From an uncultured Ruminococcus sp. (GTDB taxonomy: Bacteria > Bacillota > Clostridia > Oscillospirales > Acutalibacteraceae): a stretch of 64,000 bases of DNA. Shown in pieces: positions 1 to 8,495 of the stretch. The stretch is from contig CADCNI010000009.1 of the NCBI GenBank assembly GCA_902802795.1, forward strand, positions 1-64,000, written 5' to 3'. The translations under genes were made by a program, and so were the position numbers. The notes under the pieces were generated by a model. It made no database searches. It saw only the letters and a list, made by a program, of their open reading frames with translations, and was not told the DNA's origin. How positions within the stretch are numbered: position 1 is the stretch's first letter; every line of letters begins with the position of its first letter.

Positions 1-99
1 CGGAGGACGACGGTGGGCTAGCGCCCACCTAGGACGACAACGCAGCCATGTGCTCACCAGCGCGCCGAACTTGTCTTTTTGTTTGTTTGGATTGCTATA
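1..99 (-). mobile_element. MITE-like element, copy 1 (cut by window edge)
   Basis: One end of a small non-coding element that recurs at 4789, 28644 and 36296. The terminal inverted repeat TTTGGATTGCTATA ends at position 99, and the GC-rich core palindrome (GGTGGGC..GCGCCCACC) lies at 12-28. It matches the half of the 28644 copy that begins TATAGCAATCCAAACAAAC, in opposite orientation. The flanking TA suggests TA target duplication as for IS630/Tc1-type MITEs (inference). It interrupts the LRR gene that ends at this edge. The window starting inside a repeat may also reflect an assembly break. Confidence 0.85.
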
Positions 100-1053
100 G
101 AAGTAAATCGTTTGCAGACTGCTGCATCCGTACAGAAGACCGTTGTTGATGACGGTGACAGCGGAGGGAATGTTGACGGATTTCAGGGAAGTGCATCTGT
201 TAAAGGCGAATCTGCCGATGTAGGAAACCGAATCCGGCAGTTTGAGACTTTGCAGGGAGGTGCAATTCTGAAAGGCCATGGGACCGATTTCTCTCAGCCC
301 GCTTGTGGGCAGTGTCACGGTTTTCAGCGCGGCGCACCCGGAAAAAGCCTCTGTCGGAATAGATTCCACTCCGCTTGGCAGGGTAATGTTCTGTATGGCG
401 GTTTTTTCAAACGTGCCGTATCCGATAAAATTGACGGACGACGGCAGATTGACGGTATTGAGTTTGTTGCAGTCCGAAAACGCGTGATTGCCTACCCTTT
501 GCATACCGGCGGGAAGAACGACGGTGGTAAGGTTCGTGTTGCCGGCGAAGGCGTAGTCGGCGATGGTTGTGGAGCCGCTGCGGACCGTGACGGCGGAAGC
601 GCTCGGTACCGCCACCACGGTGCTTGATTTATACAGCACGCCGTTTTTATAGTTGAAAAAGGCGTTGTGATTGGTGTCTATATCCGTGAGCTTGGGACAA
701 TACGAAAAAACACCGTTTCCCATGGTAAGCAGCGCTGTGGGAATATTGATGCTTTTCAGGGAAGAACATCCGTGAAACGCGTTGTATTTGATTTCAGTGA
801 CGGTATTAGGAAGTTTGACGCTGGTGATTTTGGTGTTGTCGGCAAAGACCCCCGCGTTGATGACCTTGACGGTGGAGGGAAGGACGATGTTCCCTTCGCA
901 GCCGCTCACGGAAGTCAGTACGCCGTCGCTGTTGACGTTATACGTCGGGGCCGCGCTGACCGTCCGGAAGGTCACGCCCGCCATCGGCGCGGCGATCAGC
1001 AGCAGCGCCGCCACAGCGACCAGCGCCACCATTTTTTTCGGATACCTGTACAC
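1..1053 (-). pseudogene. BspA-like LRR secreted protein, N-terminal part, interrupted by MITE
   Basis: The open frame runs from a GTG at 1053 to the window edge. GTG is chosen because GAGG (1063-1066) lies 9 nt upstream; an ATG at 1032 is in frame. The product starts with a basic stretch and a hydrophobic signal segment (ALVAVAALLLIAAPMAGV), then LRR_5-type repeats of about 23 residues with the pattern F-x-x-C-x-x-L-x-x-(V/I)-x-(L/I)-P. BspA-like proteins are secreted or surface-attached and bind host or matrix ligands in some species. Host-type sequence stops at residue ~318 (TIYF); from codon 97-99 on, the frame is MITE sequence, still open but not LRR-like. The gene is therefore probably truncated or fused. 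What lies beyond the edge is unknown. Confidence 0.75.
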
Positions 1054-1111
1054 ATAAGGATACCTCACTTTCAAAGATTTATCTTATTTGGAAAAAGATG
1101 CTTCCATCGAC

Positions 1112-1140
1112 ATTATAGCAATTCGCCGCCCTGTTGTCAA
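1112..1140 (-). promoter_or_regulatory. Promoter of LRR gene 1
   Basis: On the minus strand TTGACA (1135-1140), a 17-bp spacer ending GAATTGC, and TATAAT (1112-1117), a perfect sigma-A consensus. The arrangement is nearly identical to that at 4037-4065 upstream of the second LRR gene. Confidence 0.8.
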
Positions 1141-1249
1141 TGGATTCTGCTTGTCAATAAAATAACAAAGCAGGCGTACACGGCCCCTTTTTCGGAGGGA
1201 ACCGCGTGCGCCTGTCGGGTTGCTATGGGAATGTTATTTTATGGGAAAA

Positions 1250-2995
1250 TCAGCCGTTGACCGTCACATAAAATCCGGTGGATTTGCCGCCGTAGGTGAC
1301 GACCACCTTCTGGCTGCCGGGTTTGTCCATGCGCAGCGGGGAATAGGTGAACCCCCGCGTGATTTCCGCGTAGGACGCGTCGGTAAAGGTTACTTTCAGC
1401 CGCATGCCCGCCGAGGCGAAGCTGTCGCCCACGGTGTAGGTGCGCTTGGCGGGCAGATTTTTGAGAACGACCGAGGACGTGACCAGGTCGTTGGGAGAGG
1501 ATGCTTTATATTGAAAATACAGGTTGGGGTCGGAAGTGAAGAGCGATTGGCCGCTCACCTTTTCATTCCAGAGCGACTGCGTGCCGACATAGTAAACGTC
1601 GCGCAGGGCGCCGGCATTCTGGAAAACATTCTTGCCGAAAGAGACCGACTGACGGTTGAAAAATACGGCGGTCAGCGCGGTGCATCCGGCAAAGGCCTTT
1701 TCTTCAAAGCCCTCGGCGCTTGCGGGGAACGTGATCGTTTTGATGCCTTTGCAGTTTTCAAAGGAAGACTTTCCTACCCCGTACAAATTGCCGATATTCA
1801 GCCAATTGGTGAGCGAGGTGCAGCCGTAAAAGGCATAATCCCCCACGTCGGTCGTGGTGTTGCCGAAGTTGACCGTTTTCAGCGAGGTGCAGCCGTAGCA
1901 CATGCCTTTCGGCACGACGGGGCAGGAGAACGGAATCGTCAGAGAGGTAATGGAAGTATCCATGCGGAACGCGTACTGGCCGATGGACGTGATATAGGAC
2001 GGCAGCGACATGGAACGAATCGCGCCGCATTCGGCAAAGGCATATTCTCCGACAGTTTTGAGGGTATTGGGCAGCCGCACCGTGACCAGCTTGGTACAGC
2101 CCCGCAGCGCTTCATTGCCGATGGAGGAAAGCTGCGTGGAGGACGCGTTGAAGGAGGTAAGCGCCGCGCAGTTTCTGAATGCGTCCTTGCCCACGGAAGT
2201 AAGCTTGGAGGGAAGATAGATATAGGTCATGGCGCTGCATCCGTAAAAGGCATAGTCGCCGATCGAAGTGACGCTTGACGGGAGCGAAAGACCTTTGAGT
2301 GAAGTGCAGCAGTAGAACGCATACGTTCCCACGGAGGTGGGCGAGCCGGAAACCGTCGCGGACGACAGCGCGCGGCAGTTGTAAAACGCGTGATTGCCAA
2401 TGGACGATATCTTCGGCAGGGAGATGCTTTCCAGCGACGTGCAGTTGCGGAACATGCCGACCGGCACGGACGTCAGCGCGCTGCATGTTCCCACCGTTTT
2501 GAGATTCTGGCAGTTGTAAAACGTGTAGGGCTGGATTACTTCGATGTAAGAGGGCAGCGTCATGTTGGATGCGAGCTTGGAACAGCCGTAAAACGCCGAT
2601 TTGCCGATGCGCCGCATATTGGTGGTCATATTGAGGAAGGTCAGCGCGGAGCAGTCCTTGAAAGCCGCCTCGCCTATCTCGTAGGCATTGGATTTCAGCC
2701 TGACGGTCTCCAGAGCGGTGCAGCCAGAGAATGTTTCTTTGTGAACGATAACGCAGCCGCTGTTGCTGAGATCTATCGAAAGGAGCGACGCGCAGTTTTT
2801 AAACGCCCTATCCCCCAGGCTGTTTACCTGGGAGGCGGGAGAAAAGCTGCTCAATTTGACGCAGTCCTCAAACGCGCCCTCCCATACGCTCACCTTATTG
2901 CCCGATGACGGGAGTTTCACGGTGGTCAGCGCCGTGAAGCCCTTGAATCCGTCCTTATAAATGGCGGTGATGGAAGTTTTGCTCAGATCAGCCCC
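1250..2995 (-). pseudogene. BspA-like LRR protein, 3' part beyond a premature stop
   Basis: The frame continues without shift from the gene at 2996-3982 after a single in-frame TAA (2996-2998). Reading through gives about 910 residues in total. This part has many further LRR_5 repeats (for example AFYGCTSLTNW). It ends in a domain of about 80 residues with the bacterial Ig-like Big_3 pattern (LPAKRTYTVGDSFASAGMRL, then a YGGKS-type strand), a common C-terminal module of LRR_5 surface proteins. The first in-frame ATG is at 2920 and has no evident ribosome binding site. The segment is most likely untranslated unless the stop is suppressed or is a sequence error. The strong repeat conservation suggests a recent mutation. 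Confidence 0.8.
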
Positions 2996-3982
2996 TTACA
3001 GCGACGTGCAGCCGTCAAAAGTGTAATAACCCAGCATTCTGACGGAAGAAGGGAAATTGATCGACCGGAGGGAAGTACACCGCTGAAACGCGCCGCTGCC
3101 GATGGACGTGCAACTGTCGGGAACCGTGATGCTCTCGATGGCAGGGCAGTCCACAAACATATAATCTCCGATTTCTTTGAGGTTAGCGGACAGCTTGACC
3201 GTTTTGAGACGGGTGCATTTTTCAAACACATGCTCGCCGATATCGGTGACGGAGTCTGCCATGGTCACATTGGTGAGCGCCGTGCAGTCCGAAAACGCGT
3301 AGTTGTCGATCTTGGTGACGTGTCCGGGAATGACAAGCTGCTTGAGGGAGGTGCAGTCTTCAAACGCGCCAACGGGAATGGCGGTAAATGTTCCCGCCAG
3401 CAGTACGCCCGTGACATTGGTTTGGGCAAAGCATCTGTCTCCCAGCGTTTTGACGGACGAAGGCAGCGTCAGGGAGGTCAGACCGCTTCTGTAAAAGGCT
3501 TCTCTGCCGATGGTTTTGAGAGAGGTGGATAATTTGACATAGGTGAGCGCCTCGCATCCGCGGAAGGCTTCATTGCCGATCGAGGTCACCCCGTTGGCCA
3601 TCGTCAGCGTGCTCAGCTTTTCGCAGCGCGCAAACGCGCCGGCGCCGATGGTTTTGACGGAGGCTGTCATGTAGGCGCTTTGCAGCGACGTGCAGCCGTA
3701 AAACGCGCTCACGCCGACCGCCGTCACCGAACCCGGTATATCGACCGAGACGAGATGGGTGTTCTCATAAAACGCGCTCGTGCCGATGGTCTTCACCGTG
3801 GAGGGAATTTTGACGCTGGCGGCGATGCCGTTGTACTTGGTCAGCGTGCCGTTTGCGTCGATTTCAAAGTCACTCGCGGCGTTGACCTGTTGAAACGGTG
3901 CGCCGACCAGCGGCGCCGCCAGCAGCGCCAGCGCCAGCAGCACGACCAGCGCCGACAGTTTCTTGCCGATAGGGGAACTCAT
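2996..3982 (-). CDS. BspA-like LRR secreted protein, 5' part ending at premature stop (328 aa)
   Basis: The start ATG at 3982 is preceded by GAGG at about 8 nt and encodes a signal peptide (MSSPIGKKLSALVVLLALAL, cleavage likely near QVNA). The rest is LRR_5 repeats. It stops inside a repeat right after GCTSL, where the family continues with a polar residue, so the stop most simply comes from AAA/AAG to TAA. The piece lacks the C-terminal Ig-like domain encoded downstream at about 1250-1500. It is a paralogue of the LRR gene at 1-1053 and has the same kind of promoter. Confidence 0.8.
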   Translation of the reverse strand: MSSPIGKKLSALVVLLALALLAAPLVGAPFQQVNAASDFEIDANGTLTKYNGIAASVKIPSTVKTIGTSAFYENTHLVSVDIPGSVTAVGVSAFYGCTSLQSAYMTASVKTIGAGAFARCEKLSTLTMANGVTSIGNEAFRGCEALTYVKLSTSLKTIGREAFYRSGLTSLTLPSSVKTLGDRCFAQTNVTGVLLAGTFTAIPVGAFEDCTSLKQLVIPGHVTKIDNYAFSDCTALTNVTMADSVTDIGEHVFEKCTRLKTVKLSANLKEIGDYMFVDCPAIESITVPDSCTSIGSGAFQRCTSLRSINFPSSVRMLGYYTFDGCTSL

Positions 3983-4036
3983 AAAAACAACCTCGCTTTC
4001 TTGATATCAGGAACGGTAAAAGAGGCTTTCATCCCT

Positions 4037-4065
4037 ATTATAGCAATTCACTGTCCGGTTGTCAA
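4037..4065 (-). promoter_or_regulatory. Promoter of LRR gene 2
   Basis: TTGACA (4060-4065), 17 bp, TATAAT (4037-4042) on the minus strand. The spacer end GAATTGC is shared with the promoter at 1112-1140, so the two surface-protein genes are probably expressed alike. Confidence 0.8.
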
Positions 4066-4116
4066 CGAAGGACGCTTTTGAAAAAATTCATCTTCCTGAT
4101 TTCCTTGGGAATCAAG

Positions 4117-4146
4117 TTGACAGTACCGATGGGTGTGTGATATACT
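4117..4146 (+). promoter_or_regulatory. Promoter of RnfA-like gene
   Basis: TTGACA (4117-4122), 18-bp spacer, TATACT (4141-4146). It covers the upstream ATG at 4133, which therefore cannot be the translation start, and points to the TTG at 4178. Confidence 0.75.
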
Positions 4147-4177
4147 ATATTTAGTGAAGAAAGGCAGGGGACAGGCC

Positions 4178-4753
4178 TTGGGATATATCGGAGAATTTTT
4201 GTCATATATACTCATTGCGGTGTTCGGGCAGAATATCGTGATGGGCAAGGCGGTCGGCGTGGGCGAAATTGTCACTGCGTCGCGGGAGAAATCCTTTTTG
4301 TGGCGGCTGGCAGCGGTGACGGGCGTGTTTTCGTCGATAGGCGTGATGGCGATGTGGCTGTTGTCGCGGTTTGTGGGCAATTTCAAAACCTATCTGATTT
4401 TTGCGCTTCTGCATACGCTGCTCTGCGCGGTGCTGTATTTCTGGAGCGACAGGATTTTGCTGAAGCTCAGCCCCGAAGCGCATGACGTGTGGAGCGGCAT
4501 TCTGCCGCACGCCATGATCAACAGCATTGTGATCGGCGCACCGATTTCGGCGCTGTCCTCCACCATTCCCCATTGGTACGCGGCGCTGGGCTACGGATTG
4601 GGCGTGGGGCCGGGACTTATGCTGGCGGTGCTGCTGTTGCGCAACGGCATGGATCTGCTCGACAATCCTGCCGTGCCGCAGGCCTTCCGGGGTATGCCGA
4701 TATTGCTGATTTACATCGGCATCCTCTCGCTGGGATTTTGTGCATTTTTGTAA
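4178..4753 (+). CDS. RnfA/NqrD-like integral membrane protein, solitary
   Basis: About 191 residues with roughly six hydrophobic segments, matching the size and spacing of the RnfA/RnfE/NqrD/NqrE family. In intact Rnf or Nqr complexes these proteins are membrane subunits of an ion-pumping ferredoxin:NAD or NADH:quinone oxidoreductase. Family-like stretches are the first helix (FLSYILIAVFGQNIVMGKAVGVG) and the half-repeat PHAMINSIVIGAPISALSST. TTG at 4178 is chosen because GGCAGGGG sits 7 nt upstream and the promoter overlaps the earlier ATG. No other Rnf gene is nearby, so a role in a full complex cannot be assumed. Assignment is by overall resemblance only. Confidence 0.55.
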   Translation: MGYIGEFLSYILIAVFGQNIVMGKAVGVGEIVTASREKSFLWRLAAVTGVFSSIGVMAMWLLSRFVGNFKTYLIFALLHTLLCAVLYFWSDRILLKLSPEAHDVWSGILPHAMINSIVIGAPISALSSTIPHWYAALGYGLGVGPGLMLAVLLLRNGMDLLDNPAVPQAFRGMPILLIYIGILSLGFCAFL

Positions 4754-4788
4754 TATCTTTTATATATTATACAAATCGGAATTTCAAC

Positions 4789-4890
4789 TATAGCAATCCA
4801 AATAATCAGGGAGACAAAAGGAGGCGATGATGGTGAGTGCAGGGCAAGGCGGAGGACGACGGTGGGCTGGCGCCCACCTAGGACAAATCA
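4789..4890 (+). mobile_element. MITE-like element, copy 2 (right end decayed)
   Basis: It begins with TATAGCAATCCAAATAATCA, carries the AAGGAGGCGATGATGGTGAG stretch and the core palindrome GGTGGGCTGGCGCCCACC, then diverges after CCTAGGA with only a degraded right end (AATCAATCCAA). The left half matches the 36296 copy almost base for base. It lies between the RnfA-like gene and prmA. Confidence 0.85.
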
Positions 4891-4927
4891 ATCCAATATT
4901 TTTATGATGTAAGGACGGTAATGACAC

Positions 4928-5899
4928 ATGCAGTGGATAGAAACCCATATTTACACCACCACCGAGGGCATCGAGCCGCTTTGCGGCCGCCTCTATGCGG
5001 TGGGTCTGAACGGTGTGCAGATCCAGGATGCAGCGGATTTTAACGATTTTATTGAAAATGAAACACAATATTGGGATTATATTGACGAATCGCTCGAAGC
5101 GCTCAAGACCTGTGAAACCTGCGTGACGGTGTATCTGACTGACGACGCGGACGGGCGGGAACTGCTTTCTCACATTCGCGGCACCGTGGCGGAACTCAAG
5201 GCGCTCGACAGCGAGGGAGCATTCGGTCGGCTGGAAATCGAACTCAGCGGCATCAACGAGGAAGATTGGGCGAACAACTGGAAGAAATATTACAAACCGT
5301 TTACTTTAGGAGAGAAATTACTCATTAAGCCGGAATGGGAAGAACTCAGACCGGAGGACTGCGAGGGACGCGTCGTGCTGAGCATGAATCCGGGGCATCT
5401 GTTTGGCACGGGAACGCATCATTCGACGCAGCTCTGCATGGTGGAGCTGGAAAAATATGTCAAGCCGGGGGATAAAGTGCTGGATCTCGGCTGCGGCAGC
5501 GGTATTTTGTCCATCCTCTCGCTGCTGCTCGGCGCGGAGAATGCGACGGCGGTGGATATCGACCCGGCGGCTCCCGCGACGGCGATGGAAAATCTCAGCA
5601 TGAACGCGCTTTCTCCCGACCGTTACCGCGTGCTGGTGGGCAATGTCATTGACGATGAAGCGCTGCGGCAGGAAATCGGCGGTGGGTATGACGTGGTGGT
5701 GGCGAATATCGTGGCGGACGTGATTATCGCCATGAGCAGGGCGGCATACGGACAGGCCAGAGATGGCGGGATTTTCATCACATCCGGCATTATCGGACCG
5801 AGGGGAGAGGAAGTCAAAGCGGCCATTGAGGCGGCAGGCTTCCACATTCTTGCCGTACATGAGCAGAGCGACTGGCTGTGTATCACGGCGCGAAAATGA
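4928..5899 (+). CDS. prmA: Ribosomal protein L11 methyltransferase
   Basis: A 323-residue class I SAM-dependent methyltransferase; PrmA trimethylates lysines and the N-terminus of ribosomal protein L11. The N-terminal third is the substrate-binding domain (MQWIETHIYTTTEGIEPLCG). The catalytic domain shows the PrmA signature NPGHLFGTGTHHSTQLCM, the SAM-binding loop LDLGCGSGILSI, an acidic strand end (AVDID) and the NIVADVI motif. Length is typical of the family. GGAC upstream at about 10 nt is a modest ribosome binding site. It stands alone between a MITE and heptamer repeats. Confidence 0.93.
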   Translation: MQWIETHIYTTTEGIEPLCGRLYAVGLNGVQIQDAADFNDFIENETQYWDYIDESLEALKTCETCVTVYLTDDADGRELLSHIRGTVAELKALDSEGAFGRLEIELSGINEEDWANNWKKYYKPFTLGEKLLIKPEWEELRPEDCEGRVVLSMNPGHLFGTGTHHSTQLCMVELEKYVKPGDKVLDLGCGSGILSILSLLLGAENATAVDIDPAAPATAMENLSMNALSPDRYRVLVGNVIDDEALRQEIGGGYDVVVANIVADVIIAMSRAAYGQARDGGIFITSGIIGPRGEEVKAAIEAAGFHILAVHEQSDWLCITARK

Positions 5900-5913
5900 G
5901 AAGTTAGAGGAGT

Positions 5914-6049
5914 GTGAAATGTGAAGTTATGTACTAAATGAGCATGACTGTTAAAATGCATTATTCAAATTGGCAACTATGAACATTATAGTCTTAAAAT
6001 GTGCAGCTCGTTCTAATGAAATTTCACATTTCACATTTCACACTTCACA
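5914..6049. repeat. Inverted pair of heptamer arrays after prmA
   Basis: Two GTGAAAT/GTGAAGT-type heptamers at 5914-5927 are followed about 95 bp later by four reverse-complement heptamers (TTTCACA x3, CTTCACA) at 6022-6049. Together they could fold as a hairpin. The sequence between is AT-rich and shows no gene. Confidence 0.8.
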
Positions 6050-6100
6050 TTAAAATAAATTCTCAATTTTATAAAATATTAAACCAAACAGTTGTTCGAT

Positions 6101-6119
6101 TGACATTTGGTGAATGTCA
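6101..6119 (+). promoter_or_regulatory. Operator-like palindrome before the XRE gene
   Basis: TGACATT-TGGTG-AATGTCA, a perfect 7-bp inverted repeat with a 5-bp centre. It ends over a weak -35 region (TGTCAT, 6115-6120), 18 bp before TATAAT (6139-6144). This position fits self-repression by the XRE protein encoded next (inference). Confidence 0.6.
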
Positions 6120-6177
6120 TAAATTTCCCGATACCCGTTATAATGATAATAGGAATAATGCGTTAAGGGGGGTTTAT

Positions 6178-6462
6178 ATGTTCAACAACAGGTCCTCGGA
6201 CGGACGAAACAACGTGTGCGGCAAAAATATTGCCGCGCTGCGCAAGCAGTAGGGAATTTCCCAGCGGGAATTGGCCGGGCGGCTGCAACTGATGGGTTAC
6301 GACATGGACAAAAATGCCGTTCAGCGGATTGAGTCGGGACAGCGATTTGTTACCGATATTGAGGTGGAAGCATTTGCGAAGGTGTTCGGCGTCAGTCTGC
6401 CCATGTTGTTCCGGGAGGATATTTCCCCGGAAAATCTTTTCGGAGAAAATGATACCGAGTAA
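6178..6462 (+). pseudogene. XRE-family HTH regulator broken by one in-frame TAG
   Basis: The start ATG at 6178 follows AAGGGGGG. The frame reads NIAALRKQ, then TAG (6250-6252), then GISQRELAGRLQLMGYDMDK and a typical XRE helix-turn-helix ending in FGVSLPMLF, to a natural stop at 6462 (about 94 residues if read through). The premature stop falls where relatives usually have Lys (RKQKGISQ), consistent with AAG to TAG. The DNA-binding helices lie after the stop, so the 24-residue first piece would be inactive. Re-initiation at the ATG at 6271 or later would lose the first helix. An operator-like palindrome precedes the gene. Confidence 0.8.
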
Positions 6463-6540
6463 TGACCCGATGTTGCTTTTGTCTTTTCATGCTGTTATTG
6501 TCATTTTGAAAATGATTCTTTAAAAAACTGAACAAAAGAA

Positions 6541-6581
6541 AAGCCGCACTGCCTGCAAAAATTGGTTGACAGTGCGGCTTT
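6541..6581. terminator. Bidirectional terminator hairpin
   Basis: AAGCCGCACTG and CAGTGCGGCTT form an 11-bp stem. Read on the minus strand it is followed by a T-rich run, serving the Nudix gene; on the plus strand it follows the XRE gene. Confidence 0.7.
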
Positions 6582-6678
6582 GCGCATATATAATTGAATT
6601 ACGCTGTTTTTTATTCAAATAACCGATGGATGATCTGACGAAAAAATTGTCAGAACAAATGATCGGTGATCTTCTGTT

Positions 6679-7416
6679 TTAAAACAGATGCTCGGTGATC
6701 CAGGATTTGGCCTGTGAGAGAACCTTTTTATCGTTGTTGAAGCGGAAGGTTTTTACGGCGAGACTGTAATCCGCCCAGATGAACCGTTCGATTTCAGATG
6801 GCTGAATGACCACATCTTCTTCGGGCATTTCCGCTAAAAAGAAGATGACTTGTTTGGTGATCTTACCCTTAGGGTGATATTCGCTGATAGTGCGGAACCC
6901 GTCTTTGAGATGGACGCTGAGTCCGGTTTCCTCTTTGACCTCGCGCACGGCGGTCTGGCGTTCGTTCTCGTGGACCTCCATATGCCCCTTGGGAAAGCCC
7001 CAGTTGTTGCCCTTGCGGTTTTTGATCAGCAGATACTCGACATTGCCGCTGTGACGGCGAAAGATGACCGCGCCGCAGGACTTTTCATACAGGCAGGTGA
7101 TGCGCGCCGAGGAAAGATCGAGCGAGCCGCCCAGCACTTCACGAATGACAGGAGCATAAAGAATGGCAGCTTCACCGCAGCATATGTAGTAAATCTTACC
7201 GTGCAGTTCGGTGACAGCCATCACCTTGACGCGGACGACGGGATGCGTGAGGGGAGCGTCGGGACTGAAAACCAGAATGTTGCGCAGGGTGTGTGCGTCG
7301 CAAGTTCTGTCGTCGTCGGTAGCAATGCCGGTATGAACGACGTAATGTCTGCCGTCATAGCAGCCGTGATATGACTTGTCAAAATTAATTTTCACATTGA
7401 TAATATTGCCAAGCAA
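6679..7416 (-). CDS. Nudix hydrolase with an N-terminal extra domain
   Basis: 245 residues. The C-terminal half (from about residue 110) is a Nudix domain with a perfect Nudix box: Gly144, Glu150 and REVKEETGL at 158-166. The flanking GNNWGFPKGHMEVHE and the Glu-rich tail resemble the Ap4A hydrolase/MutT-like branch, so a nucleoside diphosphate-linked substrate is likely. Residues 1-105 form a separate domain of the sort MLGNIINVKINFDKSYHGCY. It weakly recalls the start of Clostridia pyrophosphatase-like proteins, but the resemblance is only a guess. TTG at 7416 is chosen because GGAGG lies 7 nt upstream and no in-frame ATG is near. The upstream minus-strand sequence has TTGTAA, 16 bp, TAAAAT. 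Confidence 0.8.
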   Translation of the reverse strand: MLGNIINVKINFDKSYHGCYDGRHYVVHTGIATDDDRTCDAHTLRNILVFSPDAPLTHPVVRVKVMAVTELHGKIYYICCGEAAILYAPVIREVLGGSLDLSSARITCLYEKSCGAVIFRRHSGNVEYLLIKNRKGNNWGFPKGHMEVHENERQTAVREVKEETGLSVHLKDGFRTISEYHPKGKITKQVIFFLAEMPEEDVVIQPSEIERFIWADYSLAVKTFRFNNDKKVLSQAKSWITEHLF

Positions 7417-7585
7417 AACATGACCTCCGTTCTATGTATTCGTTATATTCGCAATAATTCTATTTTACTACATTTAACGGAAATTACAATATGGCTTTTG
7501 TATATTTTTTAATTATTTCTCAATTTGTTTTTTATTTTTCCGTTTTTCGGGAAATATAATAGATTTATCAGGAGGAATTTTCACT

Positions 7586-8413
7586 ATGTTACAGGTTTCT
7601 TGGAGTGCGCTTATGGCATTGCTGCTGCTGCTCGTCATATGTTTTGTGCTGCCGCTGGGATTGTTCGGCGCGTTGTTCAAACTGGCGGACGGCAGATGGA
7701 AGACATGCGGCATCGGAGCGGGTGCGTATTTTGTAGGCGGTTTTGTGGCGGATGTGCTGTTGCTGACCGGCATTCGGGCTGTAACCGACATGAATCAGAA
7801 TATGCCGGTCTATATGCTCTATTCGCTGCTGCTTTCCCCTGCCATTTTCATGGCGGTCAATTATTTTGCCATGAAGAAGCTGGGCAAGGATGAACTGAAC
7901 AACACGGGAGATGCGCTGATGTATTCCGTGGGATATGCGGGGCTGCAAAATATGGTCACGACGGGATTTGTCGCGGCGATGTATTTTGTAACGCTCTGGA
8001 GCATCAAGTCGAACGGCGGCAGTTATGTGGTGGTGAGCGAATCGGATTATGTCAGCTACAGTAATCTGGTGAGCGCGTCCAATCTGATTACCGACAGCAT
8101 TTACGCACAGATGCAGGAGCTTTGTTCCCGTCCCGCGACTTATTTCCTGTCGCTTTGCATGGACAGGCTGTGGGTGATTGTGGTATATGCCGCGCTGCTG
8201 CTGGTGGTATGGCTGGCGGTCAAAAAGACCAACAAACTGCCGCTGCTGGGCATTGCCTTTGTCATGCGCCTGTTGATCGGACTGCCGACTATTTTCAGTG
8301 ATTTCCATGTGTTTTCCAGTTCATGGATGGCTACGGCAATGGTTGTGGTAATCTCGGTTGTCGTGTGGGTGGCGGCGGTTTTCTGCTGGAAGCTCTTTAT
8401 TGATGAAGATTAA
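7586..8413 (+). CDS. YhfC-like multipass membrane protein
   Basis: 275 residues with about seven to eight hydrophobic helices. The opening (LLLVICFVLPLGLFGALFKL, then GAYFVGGFVADVLLL) and helix spacing recall the YhfC family, some members of which are classed as putative intramembrane metalloproteases. The Glu/His-rich helix expected for a protease is not seen: the corresponding stretch reads MYSVGYAGLQNMVTTGF. If it belongs to the family it is probably not catalytic. AGGAGG lies before the ATG and TATAAT at 7555-7560. The gene is monocistronic and ends at a heptamer array. Confidence 0.5.
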   Translation: MLQVSWSALMALLLLLVICFVLPLGLFGALFKLADGRWKTCGIGAGAYFVGGFVADVLLLTGIRAVTDMNQNMPVYMLYSLLLSPAIFMAVNYFAMKKLGKDELNNTGDALMYSVGYAGLQNMVTTGFVAAMYFVTLWSIKSNGGSYVVVSESDYVSYSNLVSASNLITDSIYAQMQELCSRPATYFLSLCMDRLWVIVVYAALLLVVWLAVKKTNKLPLLGIAFVMRLLIGLPTIFSDFHVFSSSWMATAMVVVISVVVWVAAVFCWKLFIDED

Positions 8414-8415
8414 TT

Positions 8416-8450
8416 TAATGCATAATGCGTAATGCGTAATGCGTAATGCA
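8416..8450 (+). repeat. Heptamer array, five units
   Basis: TAATGCA, three TAATGCG, TAATGCA in perfect 7-bp register, starting right after the stop codon of the YhfC-like gene. Confidence 0.95.
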
Positions 8451-8495
8451 TACGGTAGGAAAAACTGCTTCGGGAAAGCCGAGGAGGGATAAGAC

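Noticed and set aside
2996-6252. Reassigned stop codons as an explanation for the two in-frame stops
   Set aside because: TAA, TAG and TGA all end normal genes throughout the window, and the two interrupted genes use different stops.
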